A stretch of 64,000 bases of DNA, taken from contig DATENM010000150.1 in the NCBI GenBank assembly GCA_035275065.1, positions 16,620 through 80,619 on the forward strand, given 5' to 3'. The notes below the pieces were generated by a model. That model was given only the letters and a program-made list of their open reading frames with translations, made no database searches and was not told where the DNA came from. Numbering within the stretch: the stretch's first letter is position 1; the number at the start of each line of letters is the position of its first letter. This document shows, piece after piece, positions 48,050 to 57,434 of the stretch. Origin of the DNA: Blastocatellia bacterium (GTDB lineage Bacteria; Acidobacteriota; Blastocatellia; UBA7656). The translations under genes were made by a program, and so were the position numbers.

Positions 48050-49966
48050 TCAAGGACAATTACAAGTATTATTTCTAACGTCGCGGTCAGTGATCGTGCA
48101 GCGGGTCACGCCAGGCGGCGTCTGCAATGCCGCCGAGCCTTTGAAGACACTCAGGTCAACCGTCGCCTGCACGCGCCGGTCTGTCGTGTTGTGCTGTAAG
48201 GTGATGGTCGAGCCTCTGATGGTTAATGTCCCCTTGCCGGCGAAGGCTGTGCCGTTACAGCAAAAGCGATAATCTCCTGTGTGCGAGTTAATCAACAGCA
48301 CGGTCGAGGGGGTTGAGTCGTCCTGCAAGCAGATGTCGAAGGCGCTGGTGACCTGAACGCTGGCCGTCGCGACATTGTTTGTCGGGTTCGTATCGATCCC
48401 CTGGAACGCAACCGTCGCCGTGTTGGTCAGCGTCGGGGACGCGCTCGGCGTGATGTGCAAAGTCAACGCGAATTCGAGCGACGTAGGAATCCCTGTCCCC
48501 GGCACTGACGGCAGCGTCGGCGTCGTACAGGTCACCGTCCCCGTGCCGCCCACCGGCGGCGTGGTGCAGGTCGGCGGCGTGAAGCCCGTGCCGTAGCTGG
48601 TCAGCAACGTCAGCGATTGGAAGGTCGTACCCGGCGGCAGCGGGTCCGTAAACACGACGTTGTTAGCCGGCGCTGGCCCATTGTTGCTGACCGTGATGTC
48701 GTAGGTGATGTCGCTGTTGGCTGCGACCGGGCCTGCCGGGCCGACCTTTGTGACTCCCACATCGGTCTGCGTGCCGACGAAGCGGAGATCGTTGCCGTAG
48801 ACCTGGTATGAATAGTTGGCGCACGGCTGGTTCAACGTGGTGTTGTAAACGACAATCGAGAATTGCGAGTTCGGACAGACGGTGAACTCCCAATTGATCG
48901 TCTGATAGCCACTGACTCCGCCGAGGTAGTTGGCACAAATGTTGTTCGGGTCGAACTGCGGGCTGTAAGCGGCCATGAAGATTCCCAACAATCCGCAACT
49001 GGTGGTGAAGCTGACATAAACCTTTTGACTGGCCGGCGAGTCATTCATAAAGAAGTATTCGTCATAGTGGCGCGTCCCGACCGGCCCGAAGGTGATGCAG
49101 TTGGGCGAGCCGATCACAGGGATGCCGCCGACAGTGTTTTCAAGGTGGCGCGGCCCGGTAAAGGTCGGCTCGGTGAGATCAATTGAGTCGGTGATTGAGG
49201 CGACCAGCGGGGTCCCCCCTTCTGGAAGTGCCGCCGTCAGGCGGGGCATTAAAGACCCATGTGGATGAGCCAGGGCCCGCAACTGCCGCTTTAACTGTTT
49301 GGGCGTCTGATCGGCCCGCGTAAACGGCCCGCCGTCAGTGTTAAAAGAGGCTGACGACAGCGAGTTCGTGAAAGGGTCATTGAAGGCGATGGCGCTCGTG
49401 CCGCCGACCGCCAGCTGATAGCTGCCGCACGTCACGCCGGGTTCGAGTCCATAGACAAGGATCGAAAACGTGCTGTTGCCGCAGACGGTGAATTCCCAGT
49501 TTGTACTCCCGGAGACGCCAGCCCCGGCCAGGTAGTTGTTGCAGATGTTTGTCGGGTCGAACTGCGGGCTATAGGCCGTCTCGTAGGTGTTACCCCCACA
49601 GCCCGAAATGAAAGCGACGCTAACACGCTGTGAGGTCGGCGAGGTGTTGGTGAAGAAATACTGGTCGTAGTGCCGCGCGCCGACCGCGCTGAACGTCTGG
49701 CAGATACGGTCGCCGGGAATGCCTGAGCGGAAATGGCGCGGGCCGGTGAAGGTCGGGTCGGTCGTGCTGATCGAGCCACTGATATTGGCGATGATGCTGG
49801 TGCCTTGCATCGGCATCACGTTGGCTGGAGCGCCGCCTGTCGCCGCACTCGACGCGCCGCCCGGCGGCAGCCAGACGATCAGGAACAATCCGAAAAGGAA
49901 GGCGCCGAGCAGCAGGTCGAACAACAGACGCAACCAGCGCGGCGAAGCTTTCGCTGATTTGGCCAT
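48050..49966 (-). CDS. Secreted protein with duplicated domain, DUF11 and shared Cys-rich C-terminus
   Basis: A 638-residue exported protein. The N-terminal membrane segment (about 13-32) is followed by two copies of a roughly 130-residue domain (both with PTFTGPRH, RHYD-(Q/E)-YFF, YSPQFDP-(T/N)-NIC, NYL and NWEFTVC). Next comes a DUF11-type beta domain (DVGVTKVGPAGPVAANSDITYDI). The C-terminal domain of about 100 residues (CLQDDSTPSTVLLINSHTGDYRFCCNG to NNTCNCP) is also found in the giant nuclease at 3671. Start ATG 49966 (AAGGAG upstream) rather than the ATG at 49990. Cell-surface location is likely, function unknown. Confidence 0.85.
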   Translation of the reverse strand: MAKSAKASPRWLRLLFDLLLGAFLFGLFLIVWLPPGGASSAATGGAPANVMPMQGTSIIANISGSISTTDPTFTGPRHFRSGIPGDRICQTFSAVGARHYDQYFFTNTSPTSQRVSVAFISGCGGNTYETAYSPQFDPTNICNNYLAGAGVSGSTNWEFTVCGNSTFSILVYGLEPGVTCGSYQLAVGGTSAIAFNDPFTNSLSSASFNTDGGPFTRADQTPKQLKRQLRALAHPHGSLMPRLTAALPEGGTPLVASITDSIDLTEPTFTGPRHLENTVGGIPVIGSPNCITFGPVGTRHYDEYFFMNDSPASQKVYVSFTTSCGLLGIFMAAYSPQFDPNNICANYLGGVSGYQTINWEFTVCPNSQFSIVVYNTTLNQPCANYSYQVYGNDLRFVGTQTDVGVTKVGPAGPVAANSDITYDITVSNNGPAPANNVVFTDPLPPGTTFQSLTLLTSYGTGFTPPTCTTPPVGGTGTVTCTTPTLPSVPGTGIPTSLEFALTLHITPSASPTLTNTATVAFQGIDTNPTNNVATASVQVTSAFDICLQDDSTPSTVLLINSHTGDYRFCCNGTAFAGKGTLTIRGSTITLQHNTTDRRVQATVDLSVFKGSAALQTPPGVTRCTITDRDVRNNTCNCP

Positions 49967-50187
49967 GAGGGCTTTCTCCTTCCGCGGCATTGCCGATCAA
50001 TGAGCAAAGGAAACAGGTTTATCGTCTGTGAACGGGTCGCGTCCAGTGAAAGTAACGAAGGATTGAGCGGTTCGGTGATTGGTTTTATGAACCTTGCACC
50101 GGGCGCGGCAACATCATATTGTCGGCCACGGTGCGCGTCAAGCAAAATTTGTCGGGGGCCTGCCGCGTGCCGGCACGCCCCGCTTCT

Positions 50188-50781
50188 TTACCCGCCGCTG
50201 CTCTTGCGCAGTTCCATCAACACCTGCTTGGCGACCGCCTTGAGCGTGTCGAAGACGCCGACGCCGCGGCTGGCGACGCCCTCGAAGACCGGCTCGTCGC
50301 GGCGCAGCAACTCGGCCTTCAGCTCTTCGACCGCGACGACGTTCGGCAGGTCGCGCTTGTTCAGTTGCAGCACGTATGGCAGCTTGGTCAACTCGTAGCC
50401 ATGCTGTTTGAGGTTCAATTCGAGGTTGAAGAGCGACTCGACGTTGGCGTCCATGCGCTCGCGCTGCGAGTCGGCGACAAAGACGACGCCGTCAACGCCT
50501 TTAAGGATCAGCTTGCGGCTGGCGTCATAGAAAACCTGGCCGGGCACGGTGTAAAGGTGAAAGCGTGTCTTGAAGCCGCGCACGGTGCCAAGGTCGAGCG
50601 GCAGGAAGTCGAAGAAGAGCGTGCGGTCGGTTTCCGTCGCCAGGCTGATGAGCTTGCCCTTGGCTTGCTGGGCGGTCGAATCATAGATGAATTGCAGGTT
50701 GGTGGTCTTGCCGCCGAGGCCCGGCCCGTAATAAACAATCTTGCAATTGATCTCGCGCGAGGCGTAGTTGATGAACGTCAA
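50188..50781 (-). CDS. mglA: Ras-like GTPase MglA family
   Basis: A 197-residue small GTPase. Motifs are the P-loop YYGPGLGGKTTNLQ, switch region LATETDRTLFFDFLPLDLG, the Walker B-like LYTVPGQVFYD (a Pro replaces Ala or Gly beside Gly, as in MglA proteins) and LNKRDLP for guanine recognition. MglA sets cell polarity and motility in Myxococcus. It is 81 nt downstream of mglB, its GTPase-activating partner, on the same strand. No gliding or type IV pilus genes are nearby, so the role may be polarity or another spatial switch. Confidence 0.93.
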   Translation of the reverse strand: MTFINYASREINCKIVYYGPGLGGKTTNLQFIYDSTAQQAKGKLISLATETDRTLFFDFLPLDLGTVRGFKTRFHLYTVPGQVFYDASRKLILKGVDGVVFVADSQRERMDANVESLFNLELNLKQHGYELTKLPYVLQLNKRDLPNVVAVEELKAELLRRDEPVFEGVASRGVGVFDTLKAVAKQVLMELRKSSGG

Positions 50782-50862
50782 GGCTTGTATCCCTTATAGC
50801 AGTGCCGGTCAGCGGGGTGCGGCTACCGGAGCGCTCATTACTTGAGGGGCAAGGCGCGCGGT

Positions 50863-51354
50863 CTAACTGAACAGGGCGTCGATGTCTTCCTCGGTAATCT
50901 CGGCAAACGGCGAATCGAGCGCAAAGCCCATCTCGCGCTCGCGGTCAACCTTGCGGTCAATGGCGTCAAAGATCATGTTCATCTCGGCGGTCACCCGTTT
51001 GACCCGCAAGCGCACCAGTCCGAGGCTGCTGCGCTCGTCGAAGATGACGACCAGGATGACGCGGTTGGCGACGATGGAAATATGAATGTTGTCGCGCTCG
51101 CCTTCGTGCGATAGAACCGGAAAGCCCTGCTCGCCGATCAGGTGTGCCAGGCCATCGGTCGCCGCCACGTTGCCGGCAGTGAGACTGGCAAGGCTGGTGG
51201 TGTCGAGGTTGAGCATCTCCCCGTGCGCGGCAATCTGCTGACCATTTTTATCAACCAGGAAGACGAACTTGGCGTTGGCGTCGGCGCACAGGCGCGTGAT
51301 GGCGCCCTTGAGCTGCGCATATTCCTCTTCGTACATTACGACCGGAGCCGCCAT
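50863..51354 (-). CDS. mglB: MglB-like roadblock/LC7 protein
   Basis: A 163-residue roadblock/LC7-domain protein, the GTPase-activating partner of MglA. The domain spans residues 10-130, with FVFLVDKNGQQIAAHGEML, LTAGNVAATDGLAHLIGE and ISIVANRVILVVIFDERSSLGLVRLRV. A short acidic C-terminal tail (ITEEDIDALFS) follows. AAGGAGAAGG precedes the ATG. The tandem arrangement with mglA is a strong functional hint. The 285-nt gap upstream to the M20 peptidase gene must hold promoters for both directions. Confidence 0.93.
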   Translation of the reverse strand: MAAPVVMYEEEYAQLKGAITRLCADANAKFVFLVDKNGQQIAAHGEMLNLDTTSLASLTAGNVAATDGLAHLIGEQGFPVLSHEGERDNIHISIVANRVILVVIFDERSSLGLVRLRVKRVTAEMNMIFDAIDRKVDREREMGFALDSPFAEITEEDIDALFS

Positions 51355-51580
51355 TCCTTCTCCTTAAGCGAAAGACCGAAGCAAGCGAGAGCGTTGCCAG
51401 GATCAGCGCGACTGTCTTGCGCTTGGTTTTCAAAGCGAACGTTTGCGAGCGTGATGACAAAACGTTCGGCAGGGGATCGGGCGTCAGCAGGGGCATGCGT
51501 CGGGTGAGCCTGTTATAGCATGCACGGGTAATGGGTTCAAGAGTTTTCCGCGCTCTGCTTAAACGCGCATCGCGCTTCGC

Positions 51581-51609
51581 TTCCGTGACCGCGCCCGCCG
51601 GTCTATACT
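51581..51609 (+). promoter_or_regulatory. Possible promoter of the M20 peptidase gene
   Basis: A good -10 (TATACT, 51604-51609) lies 17 nt after a weak -35 (TTCCGT, 51581-51586), about 31 nt before the start codon. An AGGAGA Shine-Dalgarno follows. Confidence 0.4.
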
Positions 51610-51639
51610 CAACAAAGGCGACAAGAAACAGGAGACATT

Positions 51640-52806
51640 ATGGAGTCGAAATTTGCCAGCCACATTAACCGCGACGAGATCGTCGAGATCGTCTGCGAGC
51701 TGGTTCGGCAGGACACCGTCAACCCGCCGGGTAACGAGCACCTCTGCAAAGAGATCGTCACGCGCTCGCTTGAACAGCTCGGCATGGAGGTCGCCTACTA
51801 CGAGAAAGAGCCGGGGCGCACCAACATCGTCGGGCGCAAAGGCCGCGGGACGAAATCCATCGGCTTCGTCTCGCACATGGACGTGGTGCCGCCGGGCGAG
51901 CTGGAGCAGTGGGAGACGCCGCCCTTCGAGCCGACGATTAAAGACGGGCGCATTTACGGGCGCGGCACGCTCGACGATAAAGGATCGTTCGCCTGCGCCT
52001 ATGCCGCCTGCAAAGCCTTTCTGACCGAGCACGCAGACTTTGACGGCACGATCTACCTGATCGCCGCCGCCGATGAAGAGCTGGGCAGCGAGCTCGGCAT
52101 CATCTATCTGGTCGAAGAGTGCGGCATCAAGTTCGACGTTGCCATTATCCCCGACGGCGGGCGCATGGACTTATCGATTTATGGCGAGAAGGGCATCCTC
52201 TGGGTCGAGGTCGAAAGCCGCGGCATCCAGGCGCACGGCTCGACGCCGGAGCTGGGCCGCAACGCCATCATCCCGCTCGCCGAGGCGCTTGCCGAAGTCA
52301 AGTCGCTCGACCTCGGCGCGAACTACGACCGCGCCTTCGACGGCTGGACCATGAACGTCGGTACGATTCAGGGCGGCTCTTCGACCAACACGGTGCCGGC
52401 AGTGGCGCGCGCGACGATTGACTTCCGCCTGCCTGGCGGCATCAGCAAGCAGGCGGTGCTGGCGAAGCTTGAAGAGAAACTCGCCGCCGCCCGCCGCCGC
52501 TCGCCCGACGCCGAGCTGAGCATCAAGGTGCTGCACGAAACCGAGCCGCACCTGTCGGACAAGAACTCGATCATCGTGCGCAGCTTCGACACGGCGGCGC
52601 GGCGCTTGAACCTGCCGATGAAGTACGAAACCTTTGGCGGCAATACCGTCGCCAAGAACCTCTTCTTCGCCGGCATCACTTCGGTGGTGCATTATCCGGG
52701 CGACGACAAGCTGGCGCATGTGCCGAACGAGTTCGTCATCATTGACGAGCTGGTGCTGGGCTCTGTGCTGTACGCCGAAACGCTCGAAGCTTACTTCTTC
52801 GGTTGA
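51640..52806 (+). CDS. M20-family metallopeptidase (ArgE/DapE/CPG2-like)
   Basis: A 388-residue cytoplasmic di-zinc hydrolase of the M20 family. Metal ligands are visible in SHMDVVPPG (His), GRGTLDDKG (Asp), AADEELGSE (Glu pair, the first being the catalytic base), and a late His in TSVVHYPGDDKLAHV. A dimerisation (lid) domain sits in the middle (ESRGIQAHGSTPELG). It could be a deacylase or a dipeptidase; the substrate cannot be told. Its stop overlaps the next transcript unit, with the lytic transglycosylase start 12 nt later. Confidence 0.88.
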   Translation: MESKFASHINRDEIVEIVCELVRQDTVNPPGNEHLCKEIVTRSLEQLGMEVAYYEKEPGRTNIVGRKGRGTKSIGFVSHMDVVPPGELEQWETPPFEPTIKDGRIYGRGTLDDKGSFACAYAACKAFLTEHADFDGTIYLIAAADEELGSELGIIYLVEECGIKFDVAIIPDGGRMDLSIYGEKGILWVEVESRGIQAHGSTPELGRNAIIPLAEALAEVKSLDLGANYDRAFDGWTMNVGTIQGGSSTNTVPAVARATIDFRLPGGISKQAVLAKLEEKLAAARRRSPDAELSIKVLHETEPHLSDKNSIIVRSFDTAARRLNLPMKYETFGGNTVAKNLFFAGITSVVHYPGDDKLAHVPNEFVIIDELVLGSVLYAETLEAYFFG

Positions 52807-52817
52807 ATTCCAGGGGT

Positions 52818-55256
52818 ATGATGTTCCGATTGCCGTTTGTTGTTTTCGTCCTTCTCCTTATCCTTGCGACCGCCGTCGGCGCGCAGAGCTTGCAGGCGCG
52901 CGCCGACCAGATTCGCGCCGCGATGGACGTGCGAGACTTTGAGCGCGCCGAACAACTGGTCCGCGACCTGCGCGCCACAACGCCCGCGGCCTTTGCCGCG
53001 AACAACTATGATTACTTGCTGGCGCGGCTTGCCGAGCGGCGCGGCGCGCGGGCCGAAGCCACGACCTTGTATCTCGGTCTGCTCAATCGTAACTCGGTTG
53101 TGGCCGAGTATGCGCTCTGGCACCTGGCGGCGTTAGCGCGAGCCGCAAACGATCTCGCGCTTGAGCGGCAATACCTGACGCGCTTGCTTGCGGCTCACCC
53201 GGCGAGCGCGCTCGTGACCACGGCGCGCAGCCGTTTGATCGATAGCCACCTCGAAAGCGGCAACGCCCGCGACGCCATCGCCATGCTGCGGCCTGCGGCT
53301 TCACCTTCGGGTGGACACGGCCGCAGCGCGATGGCGCGGCTCGGGCAGGCGTATGCGAAGCTCGGCGACGCGGCAACGGCGCGCGCGACTTTCAATCAAC
53401 TGGTCGGCGCGTCACGCGACGATTCGGCGCTGGCCGCGTCGCTCGGGCTTGACGGGCTCGACCGCGCCGCTGATCTCAAGCCCAACGAGTTCGAGGCGCT
53501 GCGCCGCGCCCGCATTTATCTCTTCAATCGCCACTGGTCGGAGGCGCGCGCCCACTTGCTCGACATCATCGAGCGTTTCCCCGACAGCCTCAACCGCGCC
53601 GAGGCGGTTTATCAAACCGGCTACACCTTTTATCGCGAAGACAAATTTGACGACGCCATAAAATGGTTCGAGCGCGCTCACACAGAGTTCGCCGCCAAGA
53701 AGGAAGGTGAGCAAGGTTACTATTGGGTGGGAACGGCATTGCAGAAGGCGCTACGCTATGAAGAGGCGGCGCGGCGCTACATGGAATTCATCACCGCCTA
53801 CCCGGCCAGCGACCTGATCGAAGGCGCTTACCGCAACGTCGTCGACTGCCTGCGCTTTGCCGGCAAAGACGACGACGCCATCCTCTGGTCGAAGCGCATC
53901 GAAGAGCGCTTTGCCAATCAGCCGCTCGCCACCGTCGGCTTGTTCAATCGCGCCAAGATCGAACTGACGCGCGGCAATTTCGAGGCGGCCATCGCGCTCT
54001 TCACGCAAGTGGCGGCGCGGCCCATCACGCCGAAACTGGTCAGCGCGCCGATTCGCGGCGAAGCGTCGTTTATGCGCCTGGTCGCTACGGAGCTGGCCGG
54101 GCGCTTGGAGGAAGCGGCGCGCGCTTACCTGGCCATACCCGAAGATCGCGACAATTACTTCGGCCACCGCGCCAGTCTCCGCTTGCAAGCCCTGGCCGCT
54201 ACCGACGAAGGGAGGCGAATCATCGAGCCGCTGGCGCGCGGTTATCGCGATCAGGCGCGCGCCGCCTTGCGGGCGTCGCGCTACACGGAAGCGAAAGACG
54301 CAGCGACACAGGCGCTGCGACTGACCGGCGATGAAACGGCGCGGCGTGATCTGCTCGGCATCCTGCGCGCCTGTTACAGCCAGCTGCCGGCTTACAACAT
54401 CGGCGCGCGCTTTCGCTTGATTCAGGCGGCGCGGCCTGCGCTTGCGGCGGCGTCAACGAATGCGGATGCGACCCATGCGCGGCTCGCGGCAGAGCTGACT
54501 TTTCTCGGCTTATATGACGAAGGCGCGACCGAGCTAAGGCTCGGCGGCTTCAGCCCCGCGCGTGCCGCAAGCGAGAACGATTCGGCGGACGAAGGCTCGC
54601 CGCGCACGGCTCAGGGCGCCGCGCCGGCAGGTGATACAGGTTACAGTCTCGCCGTCTACAGCAACCGCGGCGATCAGGCATGGCTCGCCATTGCTTTTGC
54701 CGAGCCGGTCGCCGGCACGATCCCGCAAGATTACCGCGTCGAGCTGCTGCCGCGCGACTTCGCCGAGTTGCTCTACCCTGCGCCTTATCGTGATGCGCTC
54801 AACCGCTACGGCGAGGCGAATCACATTGACCCGCGGCTGGTCCTGTCGCTGGCGCGGCAAGAGAGCCGCTTCAACCCGCGCGTCAAAAGCCCCGCGGCGG
54901 CGCGCGGTCTCGTGCAGTTCATTCAGGAGACGGCGTTGAAGCTCGCTGGCGAAGAAGGCATCAAGGGCTTCGAGCTGGACGACGTTTATGATCCGGACGT
55001 CGCCGTGCGCCTGGCCTCGCGCTATGTCGGTGACCTGTTGCGGATGTTCCCCGACAACCCTTACGCGGTGGCCGCGTCATACAACACCGGCGAGGCGAAC
55101 GTCGAGCGCTGGATCTTTCGCTCGCGCGCCAGCGACGTGGATCGCTTCACGGTCGAGATCGCCATCCCCGAAACCAAGGATTACGTCGCCAGGGTGATGA
55201 GCAATTATTGGGCTTACCTTCAGCTCTACGACCAGTCGCTCAACGCGCGACGGTGA
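52818..55256 (+). CDS. Slt-like lytic transglycosylase with TPR superhelix
   Basis: An 812-residue periplasmic enzyme that cleaves peptidoglycan glycan strands. The signal peptide (residues 1-20) ends near VGAQS. A long TPR/alpha-helical superhelix (25-620) is followed by the transglycosylase C-domain with LSLARQESRFNPRVKSPAAA (catalytic Glu682) and GLVQFIQETALKLAG, VAASYNTGEANVERW. The helical region matches the Slt70 U-domain pattern. I chose the ATG at 52818 (AGGGGT upstream) over the TTG at 52803. It follows the M20 gene directly and precedes a potassium channel gene, which may be chance. Confidence 0.9.
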   Translation: MMFRLPFVVFVLLLILATAVGAQSLQARADQIRAAMDVRDFERAEQLVRDLRATTPAAFAANNYDYLLARLAERRGARAEATTLYLGLLNRNSVVAEYALWHLAALARAANDLALERQYLTRLLAAHPASALVTTARSRLIDSHLESGNARDAIAMLRPAASPSGGHGRSAMARLGQAYAKLGDAATARATFNQLVGASRDDSALAASLGLDGLDRAADLKPNEFEALRRARIYLFNRHWSEARAHLLDIIERFPDSLNRAEAVYQTGYTFYREDKFDDAIKWFERAHTEFAAKKEGEQGYYWVGTALQKALRYEEAARRYMEFITAYPASDLIEGAYRNVVDCLRFAGKDDDAILWSKRIEERFANQPLATVGLFNRAKIELTRGNFEAAIALFTQVAARPITPKLVSAPIRGEASFMRLVATELAGRLEEAARAYLAIPEDRDNYFGHRASLRLQALAATDEGRRIIEPLARGYRDQARAALRASRYTEAKDAATQALRLTGDETARRDLLGILRACYSQLPAYNIGARFRLIQAARPALAAASTNADATHARLAAELTFLGLYDEGATELRLGGFSPARAASENDSADEGSPRTAQGAAPAGDTGYSLAVYSNRGDQAWLAIAFAEPVAGTIPQDYRVELLPRDFAELLYPAPYRDALNRYGEANHIDPRLVLSLARQESRFNPRVKSPAAARGLVQFIQETALKLAGEEGIKGFELDDVYDPDVAVRLASRYVGDLLRMFPDNPYAVAASYNTGEANVERWIFRSRASDVDRFTVEIAIPETKDYVARVMSNYWAYLQLYDQSLNARR

Positions 55257-55268
55257 CGCCAGGCAAAG

Positions 55269-56252
55269 ATGAGCAAGCCGATCCAGCCCATCATCAATCA
55301 TGAGGAAGTCAACCGCGACCTCGGCTTCGGCGCGGTCGTCGCGCGCGAGAGCCGCGAGCGCTTGTTGAACCCGGACGGCAGCTTCAACGTCGCGCGGCGC
55401 GGCTTGAGCTTTTGGGCGGCGCTCAATCCCTATCACACGCTGCTGACCATGTCGTGGCCGCGCTTCCTCGGCGTCGTGACGCTCATCTACATCGCGACGA
55501 ACATCGTCTTCGCCATCGCCTTCATGCTCTGCGGCCCCAGCGCCATTAGCAATCCGCCGGAGGTCGGGCTCAGCAATCAATTCCTGCGCGCCTTCTTCTT
55601 CAGCGTTGATACGCTGGCGACCATCGGCTATGGCAACATCAGCCCGACGGGCGTCGCCGCGCATACGATTGTGACCATCGAGGCGCTGGTCGGCATCCTC
55701 GGCACGGCGCTGATCACCGGGCTGGTCTTCGCGCGCTTCTCGCGCCCGAAGGCGCAAATTATCTTCAGCCGCGCAGCGGTCATCGCGCCTTATCGCGAAA
55801 TCACCGCCTTCATGTTCCGCATGGTCAATGCGCGCTCGAATCAGATCGTCGAGCTGAATTGCAAAGTCTTGTTTGCGCGCTTCGAAGAAGAAAACGGCCA
55901 GAGCATTCGCCGCTTCTACCCGCTGGAGCTTGAACGCGACCGCGTCGTCTTCTTCCCGCTGAGCTGGACGGTGGTACACCCGATAGATGAGAGCAGCCCG
56001 CTTTACGGGCTGACCGACGACGAACTGCGGCGCAGCAGCGCGGAGTTCTTGATTCTGCTCACCGGCATGGACGAGACCTTTTCGCAGATGGTTCACACGC
56101 GCTCGTCTTACGCCGCTCATGATCTCATCTGGAATGCGCGCTTCGCCAACGTCTTCAACCGTCGCGTCGGCCAGGAGATGCTGACCATTGATGTGCGCCG
56201 GCTGCATGACATCGAGTCGCTCGACGTGGCAGAGGCGGCGCGCGAGGCGTAA
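55269..56252 (+). CDS. Inward-rectifier (KirBac-like) potassium channel
   Basis: A 327-residue channel subunit with two membrane helices flanking the pore: RFLGVVTLIYIATNIVFAIAFML (about 65-87), the selectivity filter TIGYG (Thr118 to Gly122), then the second helix HTIVTIEALVGILGTALITGLVFARF. A cytoplasmic Ig-like domain follows to the end, the KirBac type, with RPKAQIIFSRAAVIAP at its start. It forms a tetramer that passes K+. The start ATG is 12 nt after the transglycosylase stop. Regulators such as PIP2 or pH cannot be deduced here. Confidence 0.92.
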   Translation: MSKPIQPIINHEEVNRDLGFGAVVARESRERLLNPDGSFNVARRGLSFWAALNPYHTLLTMSWPRFLGVVTLIYIATNIVFAIAFMLCGPSAISNPPEVGLSNQFLRAFFFSVDTLATIGYGNISPTGVAAHTIVTIEALVGILGTALITGLVFARFSRPKAQIIFSRAAVIAPYREITAFMFRMVNARSNQIVELNCKVLFARFEEENGQSIRRFYPLELERDRVVFFPLSWTVVHPIDESSPLYGLTDDELRRSSAEFLILLTGMDETFSQMVHTRSSYAAHDLIWNARFANVFNRRVGQEMLTIDVRRLHDIESLDVAEAAREA

Positions 56253-56308
56253 ACGCGCTGGCGCGCGCAGCAGAGATCGATGATTTTCTGATCGAAAGGC
56301 GAATGCGC

Positions 56309-57391
56309 ATGAAACCTCTCAACACGGCACCGACAGCCTTGCTTCTCTTGTTGCTGTGCATCCCGGCCGCCGCGCAATGGCGCACGCAAGCTGGCAATAC
56401 GACGGCGGACCTGCGCGGCTTGAGCGTCGTCAACTCCCAGGTCGTCTGGGCGAGCGGCTCACAGGGAACCTTCACGCGCACGACAGACGGCGGCGCGACC
56501 TGGCAGGCGGGCAAGGTGCCGGGCGCCGAGCAGCTCGACTTCCGCGACGTCGAAGCCTTTGACGCCAACACCGCTTACCTGTTGAGCGCCGGCAAAGACC
56601 AGCTCTCGCGCATCTATAAAACTTCGGACGGCGGCGCGCACTGGGCCTTGCAGTTCACCAATCATTTGCCCGAAGCCTTCTTTGACGCCATAGCTTTCTG
56701 GGATCGCGACCACGGCATCGCCTTGAGCGACCCGGTCAATGGCCGCTTTGTGATGGTTGCTACAGATAACGGCGGCAGGACATGGAATGACGTGCCGGCG
56801 ACCAACCTGCCGCCGGCAATAAACGGCGAAGGCGGGTTTGCCGCGAGCGGCACCTGTCTGATCGCCCAGGGCCAGGCGAACGCATGGTTTGTCACCGGCG
56901 GCGCGGTGGCGCGCGTCTTTCGTTCCGCTGACCGCGGGCGCAGTTGGACGGTGACGAGCGCGCCCCTTAGCAGCGGCGTCGAATCGGCGGGCATCTTTTC
57001 AATCGCCTTCAACGACGCCACGCATGGCGTGATCGTCGGCGGCGATTACCGCAAGCCGACGGAGGCCGGCGACAACATCGCCTTGAGTGATGATGGCGGG
57101 CGCACCTGGAAACTGAGCCGTGGGTCGCGACCCGCCGGCTATCGTTCGGGCGCGGCTTACGTTGCGCCGTTAACCGTGATCGCGGTCGGCACTTCGGGCA
57201 GCGATTACTCGACCGATGGCGGCGCGAGCTGGACACGGCTGGACGGCGAGAATTACAACAGCGTCGCGGCCCGCGCGGGCGTGGTCTGGGCGGTTGGGCC
57301 GCGCGGTCGCATCGCCAGGCTCGATGGCCTGCCCGGCGGGCGACGCTTGAGCGCCGCGAGGGCGACTGACAAGATCACGCCGGTAATGTAA
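56309..57391 (+). CDS. YCF48-like beta-propeller secreted protein
   Basis: A 360-residue exported protein with a signal peptide (1-22, ending PAAAQ). Its repeat pattern is TTDGGATWQAGK, TSDGGAHWALQF, ATDNGGRTWNDVP, SADRGRSWTV, SDDGGRTWKLS and STDGGASWTRL, the sialidase/YCF48-type BNR Asp-box repeats of a seven-blade propeller. Such proteins are called oxidoreductase-like or photosystem assembly-like in databases, but no photosynthetic role is implied. I chose the ATG at 56309 because the AAAGG Shine-Dalgarno is better spaced there than for the ATG at 56303. It lies before a SYLF protein. Confidence 0.85.
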   Translation: MKPLNTAPTALLLLLLCIPAAAQWRTQAGNTTADLRGLSVVNSQVVWASGSQGTFTRTTDGGATWQAGKVPGAEQLDFRDVEAFDANTAYLLSAGKDQLSRIYKTSDGGAHWALQFTNHLPEAFFDAIAFWDRDHGIALSDPVNGRFVMVATDNGGRTWNDVPATNLPPAINGEGGFAASGTCLIAQGQANAWFVTGGAVARVFRSADRGRSWTVTSAPLSSGVESAGIFSIAFNDATHGVIVGGDYRKPTEAGDNIALSDDGGRTWKLSRGSRPAGYRSGAAYVAPLTVIAVGTSGSDYSTDGGASWTRLDGENYNSVAARAGVVWAVGPRGRIARLDGLPGGRRLSAARATDKITPVM

Positions 57392-57434
57392 AATTTGCTT
57401 CACCTGTGGACTATCAACCGTGGAGGAATAATCG

